The position numbers and the translations under genes are program-made. The notes under the pieces were generated by a model that worked only from the letters and a program-made list of their open reading frames with translations, had not been told where the DNA came from and ran no database searches. Shown piece after piece: positions 8,952-18,296 of a stretch of DNA of 64,000 nt; within the stretch, counting starts at the first letter, position 1; each line of letters opens with the position of its first letter. Source of the DNA: an uncultured Bacilli bacterium (GTDB taxonomy: Bacteria; Bacillota_I; Bacilli_A; RFN20; CAG-826); NCBI GenBank assembly GCA_905236715.1, contig CAJOMQ010000002.1, positions 1 through 64,000 of the forward strand, in the 5' to 3' direction.

Positions 8952-9027
8952 TGGCGGGTCATACGGGAATCGAACCCGTGATCTTCTCCGTGACAGGGAG
9001 ACATGTTAACCGCTACACCAATGGCCC
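8952..9027 (-). tRNA. tRNA-Asp(GTC)
   Basis: TCTCC-CTGTCAC-GGAGA anticodon arm, canonical T-arm, CCA. Confidence 0.88.
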
Positions 9028-9136
9028 AGCAATCCAGCGAGAATTATTATAACAAAACGCTATAAAGTTGCAAGAATTATTTCAAGCAAGATTTTCTCGC
9101 TGGTTTATTTCGGTGTTTTTTTACTCGTTAATATAA

Positions 9137-9676
9137 TTAATAATTAGCGACTGATAATTCAAAATAGCTCTTCGCGTGGTTGCAGACAGGGCACACTTCT
9201 GGGGCTTGTTTACCGATGACGATGTGGCCACAGTTACGGCATTTCCAAACGACAACATCTTCGGAAATGAAGACTTTACCTTCTTTGACATTCTCTAATA
9301 ATTTGAGATATCTCTTTTCGTGTTCAGCTTCAATCTTACCCACTAATTCAAATTTAGCAGCGATTTCTAAGAAACCCTCTTCACGAGCTTCTTGGGCCAT
9401 TTTTTTATACATGTCGGTATATTCGTAATTTTCTCCGGCAGCAGCATCCGCTAAATTTTCTAAAGTGGTTGGTACTTTTCCACCATGGAGATATTTGAAC
9501 CAAATTTCCGCGTGTTCTTTTTCATTACCTGCGGTTTCTTCGAAAATAGCTGCGATTTGTTCATAACCTTCTTTTCTGGCTTTGCTAGCAAAGTAGGTAT
9601 ATTTATTTCTCGCTTGGCTTTCACCGGCAAAGGCGATTTGTAAATTCTTTTCGGTTTTACTACCTTTTAATTCCAT
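9137..9676 (-). CDS. Rubrerythrin
   Basis: MELKGSKTEKNLQIAFAGESQARNKY; C-terminal CRNCGHI...CPVC rubredoxin-like site. Confidence 0.93.
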   Translation of the reverse strand: MELKGSKTEKNLQIAFAGESQARNKYTYFASKARKEGYEQIAAIFEETAGNEKEHAEIWFKYLHGGKVPTTLENLADAAAGENYEYTDMYKKMAQEAREEGFLEIAAKFELVGKIEAEHEKRYLKLLENVKEGKVFISEDVVVWKCRNCGHIVIGKQAPEVCPVCNHAKSYFELSVANY

Positions 9677-9740
9677 AATTGTTGTTCTCCTATGTGTTTT
9701 TATTGTGTTTGATTTGCTTCTTAAAAGCAAGAAAAATGCA

Positions 9741-10772
9741 TTATTCAGTCAATAACTTTTTGATAGAAGCATCAGATAAGAAATCATAAAGGCTTTCATA
9801 AGAAGTAAAATTCATATCTTTCGTCAAAAAATATAATTTATTGATGATTTTATCATATGTATTTTTGGCCTTTTGATAATCTTTGTCCTGATAACCTTGA
9901 ATAGATTCCTCGACAAGTGTTAAAAGGCATCTTCTTCCCATCGCAAGAAGTGATTTTTCTAACCAATAATAACATTTCCCTTTAAATTGCTTAGTGGAAT
10001 GTAAGAACATCCAATAAAGAGGAAAACCATCTTCGGGATTATGCCATATATCCATAAACATGCAATCAAAATCATTTTGCGGGTGGTTTTCCAAATAATG
10101 AAAAGCGTCATCATAGACAATTTCAAAAGGAATTTTATTATCCAATTTGGATGCAATGAATTCTTTAAAGAAATTGATAATGTCCATGTTATTTTCCACT
10201 ATCACTATTTTTTCTACTTTGTTATTAAGGCTAGCCATATAGGGAAAATAGCCCATACCAAGACCAAAAATTAGTATTTTTCCATGCATTTGTTCAATGA
10301 TTGGAGCCATTGTATTTATTTCATCAGGATCTAAAGACATCCAAACCGTATCGTTTTCTAATAAAGCGGGATAAGTAAAATCATCAAGAAAATAACCTTG
10401 TGAACTTTTTTCTAAATATAAATCCTCAATTTGAATATCATCATAGGGAAGAGGACGATATTTCTTAATCGTTAATTCTTTTAACTGATATTTCCCTTTC
10501 TTTGCGGAAACCCCTTTTAACTTTTTCGCATAGGGGTTGTTGATATATTTTTCTTTATCTAAAGAAATAAAAACATTAGAGAAATATTTTTCAAAGAAAA
10601 ATTCTTCTTCGAAATTAGATAAATCTAAATCAAGAAAATTATCAATTTGATCATACGCTAAATCGGCATAAGAAAAAGAAAACAAAGCTTCCGCAGAAGC
10701 GATGTTATATTCTTTTATTTTTAATAATTCCTGCACTTTGGCAAAGTCTTTTTGACTAATATTGAGATGCAT
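9741..10772 (-). CDS. SAM-methyltransferase-like / spermidine-synthase-like protein
   Basis: ILIFGLGMGYFPYMASL...IVIVENN...FDCMFMDIW. Confidence 0.5.
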   Translation of the reverse strand: MHLNISQKDFAKVQELLKIKEYNIASAEALFSFSYADLAYDQIDNFLDLDLSNFEEEFFFEKYFSNVFISLDKEKYINNPYAKKLKGVSAKKGKYQLKELTIKKYRPLPYDDIQIEDLYLEKSSQGYFLDDFTYPALLENDTVWMSLDPDEINTMAPIIEQMHGKILIFGLGMGYFPYMASLNNKVEKIVIVENNMDIINFFKEFIASKLDNKIPFEIVYDDAFHYLENHPQNDFDCMFMDIWHNPEDGFPLYWMFLHSTKQFKGKCYYWLEKSLLAMGRRCLLTLVEESIQGYQDKDYQKAKNTYDKIINKLYFLTKDMNFTSYESLYDFLSDASIKKLLTE

Positions 10773-11100
10773 ATTTGATAATACCCAAAATAGCAAAGAC
10801 AATGCCGGTGATGACAAGAGCGGTTGTTACAACCGCACCAACGGCAATCGCCACAATGCTAAATGGTTTAGAAATATTTTTAAAAGCGGAAAAAGGCCTT
10901 CTAGTCACGGATTTAGCACCGTTATGCAACGATAAACCGACAATACCTAGTACCACTGCGGGAAGGCTTAAAACACCAGTAATAGAGAAAAATAAACCGA
11001 TAGTTGAGACAATAAAAGCGGATAAGGCTTTACCAATCGGCTGTCCTTCTTCTTTTTTGGGTTCTTCTTCGACGACAACAGGGAGTTCCTTTTCTTCCAT
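10756..11100 (-). CDS. DUF4190-like small membrane protein
   Basis: AFIVSTIGLFFSITGVLSLPAVVLGIVGLSL plus second TM. Confidence 0.55.
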   Translation of the reverse strand: MEEKELPVVVEEEPKKEEGQPIGKALSAFIVSTIGLFFSITGVLSLPAVVLGIVGLSLHNGAKSVTRRPFSAFKNISKPFSIVAIAVGAVVTTALVITGIVFAILGIIKYASQY

Positions 11101-11158
11101 GGCTAAAATGATAGAACATTGTGAAGCAAAATAAAAGGAGTCAAGTTGACTCCATATA

Positions 11159-11425
11159 TTATTTGTGAAAGATTTTTGCCCAGAATCCTTTTTTCTTTTC
11201 TACTTGTGTCCTAACAATTTCCTCGACGATATAACCGGTTGCACCGATTTTATCCTTTAAAAATTGTTCATCGATTTCCTTTTCAGAGTAGATAATAGTT
11301 TGATTTTTGTGAAAGGAAGAAGAGACATTTTTAATACGGAAATTTTGCCGAATGACATCATTGATATGTGCTTCGCACATTCCACACATCATCCCATTGA
11401 TTTTTAAGACATATTTATAGTCCAT
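11159..11425 (-). CDS. Heavy-metal-associated (HMA) domain protein
   Basis: LKINGMMCGMCEAHINDVI. Confidence 0.8.
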   Translation of the reverse strand: MDYKYVLKINGMMCGMCEAHINDVIRQNFRIKNVSSSFHKNQTIIYSEKEIDEQFLKDKIGATGYIVEEIVRTQVEKKKGFWAKIFHK

Positions 11426-11430
11426 AATTT

Positions 11431-11682
11431 TTATGACAAGGTGATTGGTCTTTCTCCTTTTGACGGATTTTTGATCTCTTCTTTTTTGCCATATTTTTTA
11501 TGGTAGGCTCTTAAAAGCCTTTTCCCACTGCCACTATGATGACAAGAACAGGTTTCTAAAAAGATGGAAACTTGGCCTTTTTTCTTTCGTCTAGCATCAT
11601 AAACAAATATACCAATGACATATAAGACAATGATGGTCAATAACACAACGGTAGTAATGATTCCAAGGACATCTTTTGGCAT
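11431..11682 (-). CDS. FeoB-associated Cys-rich membrane protein
   Basis: Single TM plus CSCHHSGSGKRLLRAYHKKYG; downstream of feoB. Confidence 0.7.
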   Translation of the reverse strand: MPKDVLGIITTVVLLTIIVLYVIGIFVYDARRKKKGQVSIFLETCSCHHSGSGKRLLRAYHKKYGKKEEIKNPSKGERPITLS

Positions 11683-11683
11683 A

Positions 11684-13918
11684 TTATGCTCCTAATAATG
11701 ACATTTCTTCCTTTTTGCAAGCGTGGCGATACCACAAATAGGCAGCGACAAAGATAGCGGCAATAACAGCGACGACAATGAAGGTGGTCCACCACCAATC
11801 AAACATCAAGCGCACCATTAAAGCGACGACATAAGAGGTGCCAAGCCAGAAGAGAATGGTCCATTTTAATTGGCCTTTTGGCAATTCCGCTTTCGCGGTG
11901 GCTACCGCGGCAAAGCAAGGAACAGTTAATAAATTAAAGACTAAGAACGCTAGTAAACCACCTAAGGAAATATTTGTGGCCAACACAAGCGCTTCCACTG
12001 CTTCTTCGCCACCAGCAATCGTGATGAGTGTATCAGCGACGACTTCTTTTGCAACTAAACCAGTAATAGAAGCTAAGGTTAAAGCCCATCCTTCACCTGC
12101 TAAATTGTTACCAAATCCTAAGGGGAAGAAAATTGGCGAAATAAATTGACATAATCCTTTTAAGATTGATCCTTCAAAATCAGCCACTGGTTCGCCAAAT
12201 TCATCAACCAAATCGGGGATATATTGCCATGTGGGTGTGAAATTGGAGAATAGCCAAATAATCAAAGCGGCTAAAATAATAATGGTGGCGGCTTTTTTAA
12301 TAAATCCTTTAGTTTTATCCCAAATGTGGATGCCTAAAGCTCGCCATTGGGGCGCATGATAGGCTGGTAATTCCATAATAAAAGGTGGAACTTTTTCTCT
12401 TTGTGTGGTCCAATGCATTAAAATGACCATCGCAATAGCAACAATTAAACCTAATAAATACATCGAAAAGCCCACTAAAGCGGCATTCCAACCAAAGGCT
12501 TCACTGGCTAAAATAGCGGCCACAGCATCCACAGCGGCTACTTTGGCGCCACAGCAGAAGAAAGCGATAACACGAATAGTTTGAATTCTCTCTTTATCGG
12601 TATTTAAGGTACGCGTATTAATCATCGCGGGAACCCCACAACCATATCCCATTAACATTGGGATAAAAGCTCTTCCGGATAAACCAGCACGACGGAAGAT
12701 ACGATCAAAGACAAAGGCAACACGGGCCATATATCCAGAATCTTCCATGAGTGAGAAGAAGAAGAATAAACAGAGAATTTGTGGTAAAAAGCCAATTACC
12801 GCAAAGAAACCATCGGCAATGACAGACATTAACAAACCAATCAACCAATCTGGGGCATGCATAGCGCCTAATCCCATTTCAATTAAACTAGCTAGCCAAC
12901 CGGTAATGCCATTGGTTAAATTAGCTAAGATAACACCTGGCGAATTAATACCGGCATCAGTCCAGAATAATCCTTCAAAGAATTCATTTCCTTCAAAATT
13001 CATGCTAAATGGCACACCCAATCTTCCTAAGAAGAATAAATCTTCCGAGAAAGTGAGAGCGAAAACGATTAATAAAGCCACTAAAAAGATAGGAATAGCG
13101 GCCCAACGATTGGTTAAAACTTTATCGATCTTATCGGAAAGAGTTAATTTATCTTTCGATTTTTCTTCCTTGACACCCAATTTAAATTGGGATAATTCAT
13201 CAGTGATAAATTTATATCTTTCATCTGCGGAAACCGCATCAAATTCCACACCTTCCACGATGGAATTAACTTTCTCGCAAACTTTTTTGTTAGTTTCTGC
13301 TTCTAATTCATCATTTTCCAAAGCTTTAATCGCGTGGAATAAAGGATTTTCAATGCTTTCATCTTGATATATTTTATGTGCCTCTTCGACATATTTGTCT
13401 TTTAAGACAGTACGTCCTTCTCTTTTGCTTTCGCAAGCGGCGCTAGCCATTTCCATCAAATGATGAATACCACGATTTTTTAAAGCGGATATTTCAATGA
13501 CGGGGACACCTAATTTTTTGCTTAGTCCCGCAACATCGATTCCTTGATTTTGTTTTTCCAAAACATCGGACATATTTAACGCCACAACGATCGGAACATC
13601 CATTTCTAAAAGTTGGGTGGTTAAATATAAATTACGTTCTAAATTAGTGGCATCGATAATATTAATTATCGCATCTGGCTTTTCATTTAAAATGAAATTA
13701 CGAGAAATAACTTCCTCTGGTGTATATGGAGAAAGAGAATAAATACCCGGCAAATCAACGATTGACGCTTCAATACCACTTTTTTTGTAGGTACCTTTTC
13801 TTTGTTCAACGGTGACACCAGGCCAGTTTCCAACATATGCGGTAGCGCCTGTTAAACCATTAAATAAAGTGGTTTTACCACTATTGGGGTTACCAGCAAG
13901 GGCAATAACTTTACTCAT
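11684..13918 (-). CDS. feoB: Ferrous iron transport protein B
   Basis: ALAGNPNSGKTTLFNGLTGATAYVGNWPGVTVE; FeoB membrane core. Confidence 0.96.
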   Translation of the reverse strand: MSKVIALAGNPNSGKTTLFNGLTGATAYVGNWPGVTVEQRKGTYKKSGIEASIVDLPGIYSLSPYTPEEVISRNFILNEKPDAIINIIDATNLERNLYLTTQLLEMDVPIVVALNMSDVLEKQNQGIDVAGLSKKLGVPVIEISALKNRGIHHLMEMASAACESKREGRTVLKDKYVEEAHKIYQDESIENPLFHAIKALENDELEAETNKKVCEKVNSIVEGVEFDAVSADERYKFITDELSQFKLGVKEEKSKDKLTLSDKIDKVLTNRWAAIPIFLVALLIVFALTFSEDLFFLGRLGVPFSMNFEGNEFFEGLFWTDAGINSPGVILANLTNGITGWLASLIEMGLGAMHAPDWLIGLLMSVIADGFFAVIGFLPQILCLFFFFSLMEDSGYMARVAFVFDRIFRRAGLSGRAFIPMLMGYGCGVPAMINTRTLNTDKERIQTIRVIAFFCCGAKVAAVDAVAAILASEAFGWNAALVGFSMYLLGLIVAIAMVILMHWTTQREKVPPFIMELPAYHAPQWRALGIHIWDKTKGFIKKAATIIILAALIIWLFSNFTPTWQYIPDLVDEFGEPVADFEGSILKGLCQFISPIFFPLGFGNNLAGEGWALTLASITGLVAKEVVADTLITIAGGEEAVEALVLATNISLGGLLAFLVFNLLTVPCFAAVATAKAELPKGQLKWTILFWLGTSYVVALMVRLMFDWWWTTFIVVAVIAAIFVAAYLWYRHACKKEEMSLLGA

Positions 13919-13920
13919 GA

Positions 13921-14166
13921 TTATTTTTCCTCGCTTTCTTTAAGTTCGCATTCAACCCATTGGGCTTCATCTTTACGAAGAGATAATTCATATCCGCGTA
14001 AAGTAATTTCAATTGGATCGCCCATCGGTGCGACTTTGCGGAGATAAACTTCCGCTCCTGGGGTGAGGCCCATATCAAAAAGTCTTCTTCTGACTCGTCC
14101 TTCACCACCGACTTTGATAATGAATCCTGATTCACCAATCTTAAATTCATCAAGTGTTTTTGTCAT
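13921..14166 (-). CDS. FeoA family protein
   Basis: RLFDMGLTPGAEVYLRKVAPMGDPIEI. Confidence 0.9.
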   Translation of the reverse strand: MTKTLDEFKIGESGFIIKVGGEGRVRRRLFDMGLTPGAEVYLRKVAPMGDPIEITLRGYELSLRKDEAQWVECELKESEEK

Positions 14167-14181
14167 ATTCTTTGAACCTTT

Positions 14182-14394
14182 CTATGAGACCATAATGGCT
14201 CTTGCTGTATCTATATCGAGAGCTAGTTTGGAACCAAAAACATATAAAATTAAGGCGCCTTTATCCTTTGATATTACTCTCACTTTAGCGCCCACAGTTA
14301 AACCAAGGTCTTGGAGATGCTTAGATGTTTTTCCATCCCCATGAATATGTGTGATGGTTATTTCCTCATTTAAGGGTGCTAAGAATATCGGCAT
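14182..14394 (-). CDS. FeoA family protein (second copy)
   Basis: KHLQDLGLTVGAKVRVISKDKGALIL. Confidence 0.85.
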   Translation of the reverse strand: MPIFLAPLNEEITITHIHGDGKTSKHLQDLGLTVGAKVRVISKDKGALILYVFGSKLALDIDTARAIMVS

Positions 14395-14403
14395 AATTCT
14401 ATT

Positions 14404-14419
14404 GTTAGTGGTGACTAAC
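14404..14419 (-). promoter_or_regulatory. Palindromic operator candidate GTTAGT-CACC-ACTAAC in the feo promoter
   Basis: Perfect 6-4-6 palindrome 13 bp downstream of a -10 TATAAT. Confidence 0.5.
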
Positions 14420-14432
14420 CCTCCCGAACATT

Positions 14433-14460
14433 ATTATAGGCGCATTCAAAAATATAGCAA
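14433..14460 (-). promoter_or_regulatory. feo promoter TTGCTA-N16-TATAAT
   Basis: -10 TATAAT (14433-14438), -35 TTGCTA (14455-14460). Confidence 0.55.
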
Positions 14461-14536
14461 TAAAAAAATTAGTTATGGCTAACTTTTCTTATAATCGACA
14501 ATAATTGAATAAAAATTTATTAACCTATTTTATTAT

Positions 14537-15070
14537 TTAGAATTTATATTTGATTCTTTGCTTTTTGATGATTCCAGTGCGGATAATAATTTGTGAGACA
14601 ATGCCAACAAAAATACCAGTTATGATGGAAGAAATCATGATAAATGGAAGATATAAAATAACAACAGAACTTCCTAAATATAACATCGCAATTAATAACT
14701 GTGCGGTGACATGGGCAATTGATCCTAAAACACTGACACCGATAATAGAAAATTTACGAATACACAAATAGAACAAAAGCATTACTAGGTAAGATAATAT
14801 AGCCCCGCTTAATGACATCAAAAATCCCATGCCAAGAATCGTCCCTCTTAATAAATTGGCTAAATAGACACGTGATAAATCGATGAATAAAGCTTCTTTA
14901 GGACCAATCTCATACATCGCCACTAATATTAGAATATTAGCTAATCCTAGTTTGATGCCTGGAATACCAAAACTTGGGATAAATCCTTCCACGATAGAAA
15001 GGATAATCGCGCCAGCGGTTAAAACGGCTAATAATGATACTTTGTGAGCGTTCTTAAACATCTTAACCAA
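14537..15070 (-). CDS. Gx transporter family protein (heptaprenyl diphosphate synthase component I-like)
   Basis: IVEGFIPSFGIPGIKLGLANI. Confidence 0.8.
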   Translation of the reverse strand: MVKMFKNAHKVSLLAVLTAGAIILSIVEGFIPSFGIPGIKLGLANILILVAMYEIGPKEALFIDLSRVYLANLLRGTILGMGFLMSLSGAILSYLVMLLFYLCIRKFSIIGVSVLGSIAHVTAQLLIAMLYLGSSVVILYLPFIMISSIITGIFVGIVSQIIIRTGIIKKQRIKYKF

Positions 15071-15446
15071 CCTCTACATCGCTATAGGAAGAGCCCACGA
15101 TTTCAATATAAACAGCGTTATAGGCACAGACTATTGGTCTATTCGTGGTATTTACATAGCCCATTTTTTCACAATCATGATGAGGACAATTTCCTTCAAG
15201 TACCGCAATAGCACCATCATGAGTGTGAATGCGTAATCTCGTATGAGTGCCATTGACGTAATAATATTTATCTTCTTTTTTACTTAAATCGATGGTTTCT
15301 ACTAAATCATTTTGTACATAAATCTTCGCGGTTAAATTATCCTTTTTTTGTAAAAGTAAAAGAGGAATTAATCCACCGATGGCGATAAATAATAAAATGG
15401 CAATCAGGATGATATCATTACGGATTTTTTTCTTATCCATTACCAC
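15063..15446 (-). CDS. NusG domain II-containing protein
   Basis: TM plus DGAIAVLEGNCPHHDCEKMGYVN. Confidence 0.8.
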   Translation of the reverse strand: MVMDKKKIRNDIILIAILLFIAIGGLIPLLLLQKKDNLTAKIYVQNDLVETIDLSKKEDKYYYVNGTHTRLRIHTHDGAIAVLEGNCPHHDCEKMGYVNTTNRPIVCAYNAVYIEIVGSSYSDVEVG

Positions 15447-16393
15447 TGTTTCACCTCAATATTTGCGCTTTTATAAATTTGCTTTTTTTCTTTATAAATT
15501 AAAACAGAGACATTTTGTTCTTGTTCTATCTTTTGAATGTCAGAAATATCAAGCATCATAAATGTGGTGGCTAAAACATCACTTAATGCCCCATTATTGG
15601 CTAAAACAAGAGTGAAATCATAATTATTAATGACGGAACCATTGAAAGGATTAACAATATGGGAATATGTTATTCCATCAATTTCCACACCTTGTTCACT
15701 CACCCCAGATGCTCCTAAAAAGCAATTTTTGGTTTGAATATAATATTTACTTTCTAATCCAGGTATATTCAAAGTCACATTAAATAAACCATCTTTTGTG
15801 GGCTTTTCGCCAAACAATAAAGAAGAAGATCCAGCGTCAATTAAATATTGGTTGATTTCATTTTGGTCTAAATAATCTTTGATTAAGTCTAAAGAATAAC
15901 CTTTAGCAATAGCACCAAAATCTAAAGTGGCGTCCCCCACTTTTAGAGCTTTATTATCTTCTTTTAATTCAATAGAGGAATGGGCTATTTTATTTAATTC
16001 TTCTTCGATTATTTCGGAAGATAATATTACTTCATTATCTAAAGATTCTTTCCATTTCTTACTCAAGGAACCGACAAGCGGTTGAAAATACCCATTTGTG
16101 ATTGGGACCATTTTTAAAGAACAATCGATTAAATCATAAAGTGTGGAAGAAATTGTAACTTCTTCTCCACTATTATTGAGTTGGTATAAATCATTTTTCG
16201 TCAAATAATTATCGCTATGTTCATCTACTTCCGCAAAAATATTATCAATATCCAAGATATTATTTTTATTTCCTTCATATAAACGAATGGATGTAAAAGT
16301 ATCAAAATAATAACCATAAAAATCATCCATATAACTATTGTTACAAGATGTCAGAGCTAATATTGGTAATAATAAGAGGAAATATTTTTTCAT
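15440..16393 (-). CDS. apbE: FAD:protein FMN transferase (ApbE), lipoprotein
   Basis: Lipobox LTSC; LDFGAIAKGYSLD; SHIVNPF. Confidence 0.9.
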   Translation of the reverse strand: MKKYFLLLLPILALTSCNNSYMDDFYGYYFDTFTSIRLYEGNKNNILDIDNIFAEVDEHSDNYLTKNDLYQLNNSGEEVTISSTLYDLIDCSLKMVPITNGYFQPLVGSLSKKWKESLDNEVILSSEIIEEELNKIAHSSIELKEDNKALKVGDATLDFGAIAKGYSLDLIKDYLDQNEINQYLIDAGSSSLLFGEKPTKDGLFNVTLNIPGLESKYYIQTKNCFLGASGVSEQGVEIDGITYSHIVNPFNGSVINNYDFTLVLANNGALSDVLATTFMMLDISDIQKIEQEQNVSVLIYKEKKQIYKSANIEVKQW

Positions 16394-16420
16394 ATAAGAA
16401 AAATAAGGAACTAGTCCTTA

Positions 16421-16738
16421 TTATAGATGAACTTTAACTTTGCTGCCATCTTCGTTAGGATGAGCATCTAAATATTCGATAATTGGTTTGAAATTCGTTT
16501 CTTCTTTGCCGGGCTTACATTTACGGAGGTTTTCTTCTTTGCCGGTGACAATCGCTTCCGCGAGAGATTTACAGCCAGCATAACCACAACTACCACAATT
16601 ATAATTGGGTAATTTTTTCGCTACTTCTTCAATTCTTTCATCTTCTTTGACATGCAAAACTTTGGCCGCAATCGCTAAACCAAGGCCTAATAATATACCT
16701 AAGCCTAATAAGATAAGAACACCCCATAAAATTTCCAT
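16421..16738 (-). CDS. Short RnfB-like protein: TM plus one 4Fe-4S motif, no C-terminal ferredoxin domain
   Basis: YNCGSCGYAGCKSLAEAIVTGKEENLRKCKPG; 105 aa. Confidence 0.8.
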   Translation of the reverse strand: MEILWGVLILLGLGILLGLGLAIAAKVLHVKEDERIEEVAKKLPNYNCGSCGYAGCKSLAEAIVTGKEENLRKCKPGKEETNFKPIIEYLDAHPNEDGSKVKVHL

Positions 16739-16941
16739 TATTGTTGTTCCTCCTTATCTTTTCCTTGATAATTAGCGCATTCACTATGGCCACACATTGA
16801 GCAATGTTCATCATTAATTTGGATATCTTCGCATCCTTTTGGGACAGGTGTTTTCCGATATAAAACAAAAGATATGATAAAAACCGCTAATAAAACAATG
16901 AGGATTGATATTGCAATGATTAAATAACCCGTTGTTGTCAT
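16738..16941 (-). CDS. Small TM protein with CxxCxxxxC motif, in Rnf operon
   Basis: 67 aa; HCSMCGHSECANY; 1-nt and 4-nt overlaps with neighbours. Confidence 0.7.
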   Translation of the reverse strand: MTTTGYLIIAISILIVLLAVFIISFVLYRKTPVPKGCEDIQINDEHCSMCGHSECANYQGKDKEEQQ

Positions 16942-17546
16942 AAAGTAATACCTGAGAATAATCCTTGTAACCCCATAAATGCCATCGCCATGATAGCAGC
17001 GGTAATTAAGGCAATGGGTAAGCCTTTAAACGCTTTTGGTGTATTAGCGGATTCTAAACGAACGCGGATACAACTAAAGACGACAATAATTAATAAGAAA
17101 CCTAAGGAAGTACCAAGCCCATTAGCAAGAGCTTGTAAAAAGGTATAACCTTGATCAGTATTACCTTGCGCGACACCTAATACCGCACAGTTAGTGGTAA
17201 TTAAAGGGAGATAAATACCAAGGCTCTTATATAAAGAAGGGGAATATTTTTTGATAAATAAACCCACTAATTGGACTAAAGAAGCAATGACTAAAATATA
17301 AGCGGCGGTATCCATAAAGGGAATACCAGCGGGAACCAAAATGTAATTATATAAAGGCCAACAAATAATTGTCGCTAAAACAATGACAAAGACTACCGCA
17401 ATACCCATGCCAGTCGCTGATTTAACTTTTTTCGAAACGCCTAAGAAAGGACAAATGCCATAAAAGCGCGATAAAACGACATTATCAATGAGCATTGAAG
17501 AGACAATGGCTAATAAGAAAGTAATCATTCCTTGTAAAAAGACCAT
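16938..17546 (-). CDS. rnfA: Rnf electron transport complex subunit A
   Basis: VLSRFYGICPFLGVSKK; position in operon. Confidence 0.92.
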   Translation of the reverse strand: MVFLQGMITFLLAIVSSMLIDNVVLSRFYGICPFLGVSKKVKSATGMGIAVVFVIVLATIICWPLYNYILVPAGIPFMDTAAYILVIASLVQLVGLFIKKYSPSLYKSLGIYLPLITTNCAVLGVAQGNTDQGYTFLQALANGLGTSLGFLLIIVVFSCIRVRLESANTPKAFKGLPIALITAAIMAMAFMGLQGLFSGITL

Positions 17547-18292
17547 TATTTATTACCTCCTTCAACTGCGTTTGCTTTACTAGCTTCTAAAGCGGCTTTG
17601 GCTTCTGCGGCTTTACGAATTTTTTCTTGTTTTTCCATATAGGCTTTCTTTTCGGCTTTACGATTTTTAATAAAGGTAATGACCGCTAAGATGATACCGA
17701 AAACGAGGAATGCCCCAACAGGATTTTGGAACATGTTGATCGCGTAATTTTTCGGAATAATTTGTAATGTGGCTTTCGGAATGAAGGTAAAAATATTGCC
17801 AATAGTAAAGCCACCAGTGCCGAGGAATTCTCTAAAGAATGCCATGATACATAAGGCCATCGTATAACCGATACCCATACCAACAGCGTCAATAAAGGAA
17901 TCAAAGACATTGTTTTTTGAAGCATATGCTTCTGCACGACCTAAGACAATACAGTTAACCACAATTAAGGAAATGAAAACTCCTAATGTGGAATATAATT
18001 CCGGCAAGAAGGCATTGGTGAACATTTTCACAATGGTCACAAATGTGGCAATAATCACGATATAAGCGGGTGTTCTTATTTCTTCCGCAATAATTTTTCT
18101 TAGTAAAGAAACAATGACATTAGAACAAATTAAAACGATGGTAAATAATAACCCCATACCAATTGCGGCTTCAATGGATTTCGTGGTGGCTAAAGCTGGG
18201 CATGTACCTAAAACAGACACAAATAAAGGATTTTCCGCGATAATGCCTTTTAAAAAGTTATTCTTCGTGTAACCTTTTTCTCTTTTTGCCAT
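17546..18292 (-). CDS. rnfE: Rnf electron transport complex subunit E
   Basis: FLKGIIAENPLFVSVLGTCPALATT. Confidence 0.93.
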   Translation of the reverse strand: MAKREKGYTKNNFLKGIIAENPLFVSVLGTCPALATTKSIEAAIGMGLLFTIVLICSNVIVSLLRKIIAEEIRTPAYIVIIATFVTIVKMFTNAFLPELYSTLGVFISLIVVNCIVLGRAEAYASKNNVFDSFIDAVGMGIGYTMALCIMAFFREFLGTGGFTIGNIFTFIPKATLQIIPKNYAINMFQNPVGAFLVFGIILAVITFIKNRKAEKKAYMEKQEKIRKAAEAKAALEASKANAVEGGNK

Positions 18293-18296
18293 GTTA

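Noticed and set aside
12747-13367. 206-aa + strand ORF antisense to feoB
   Set aside because: Low-complexity Lys/Ser/Pro product mirrors feoB codons; feoB is unambiguous.
13911-14153. 80-aa ORF overlapping feoA in another frame
   Set aside because: The FeoA frame has clear family motifs; the alternative frame does not.
16638-16868. 76-aa ORF across rnfB-like/67-aa gene junction
   Set aside because: Out of frame with both neighbours, which have clear TM and Cys motifs.
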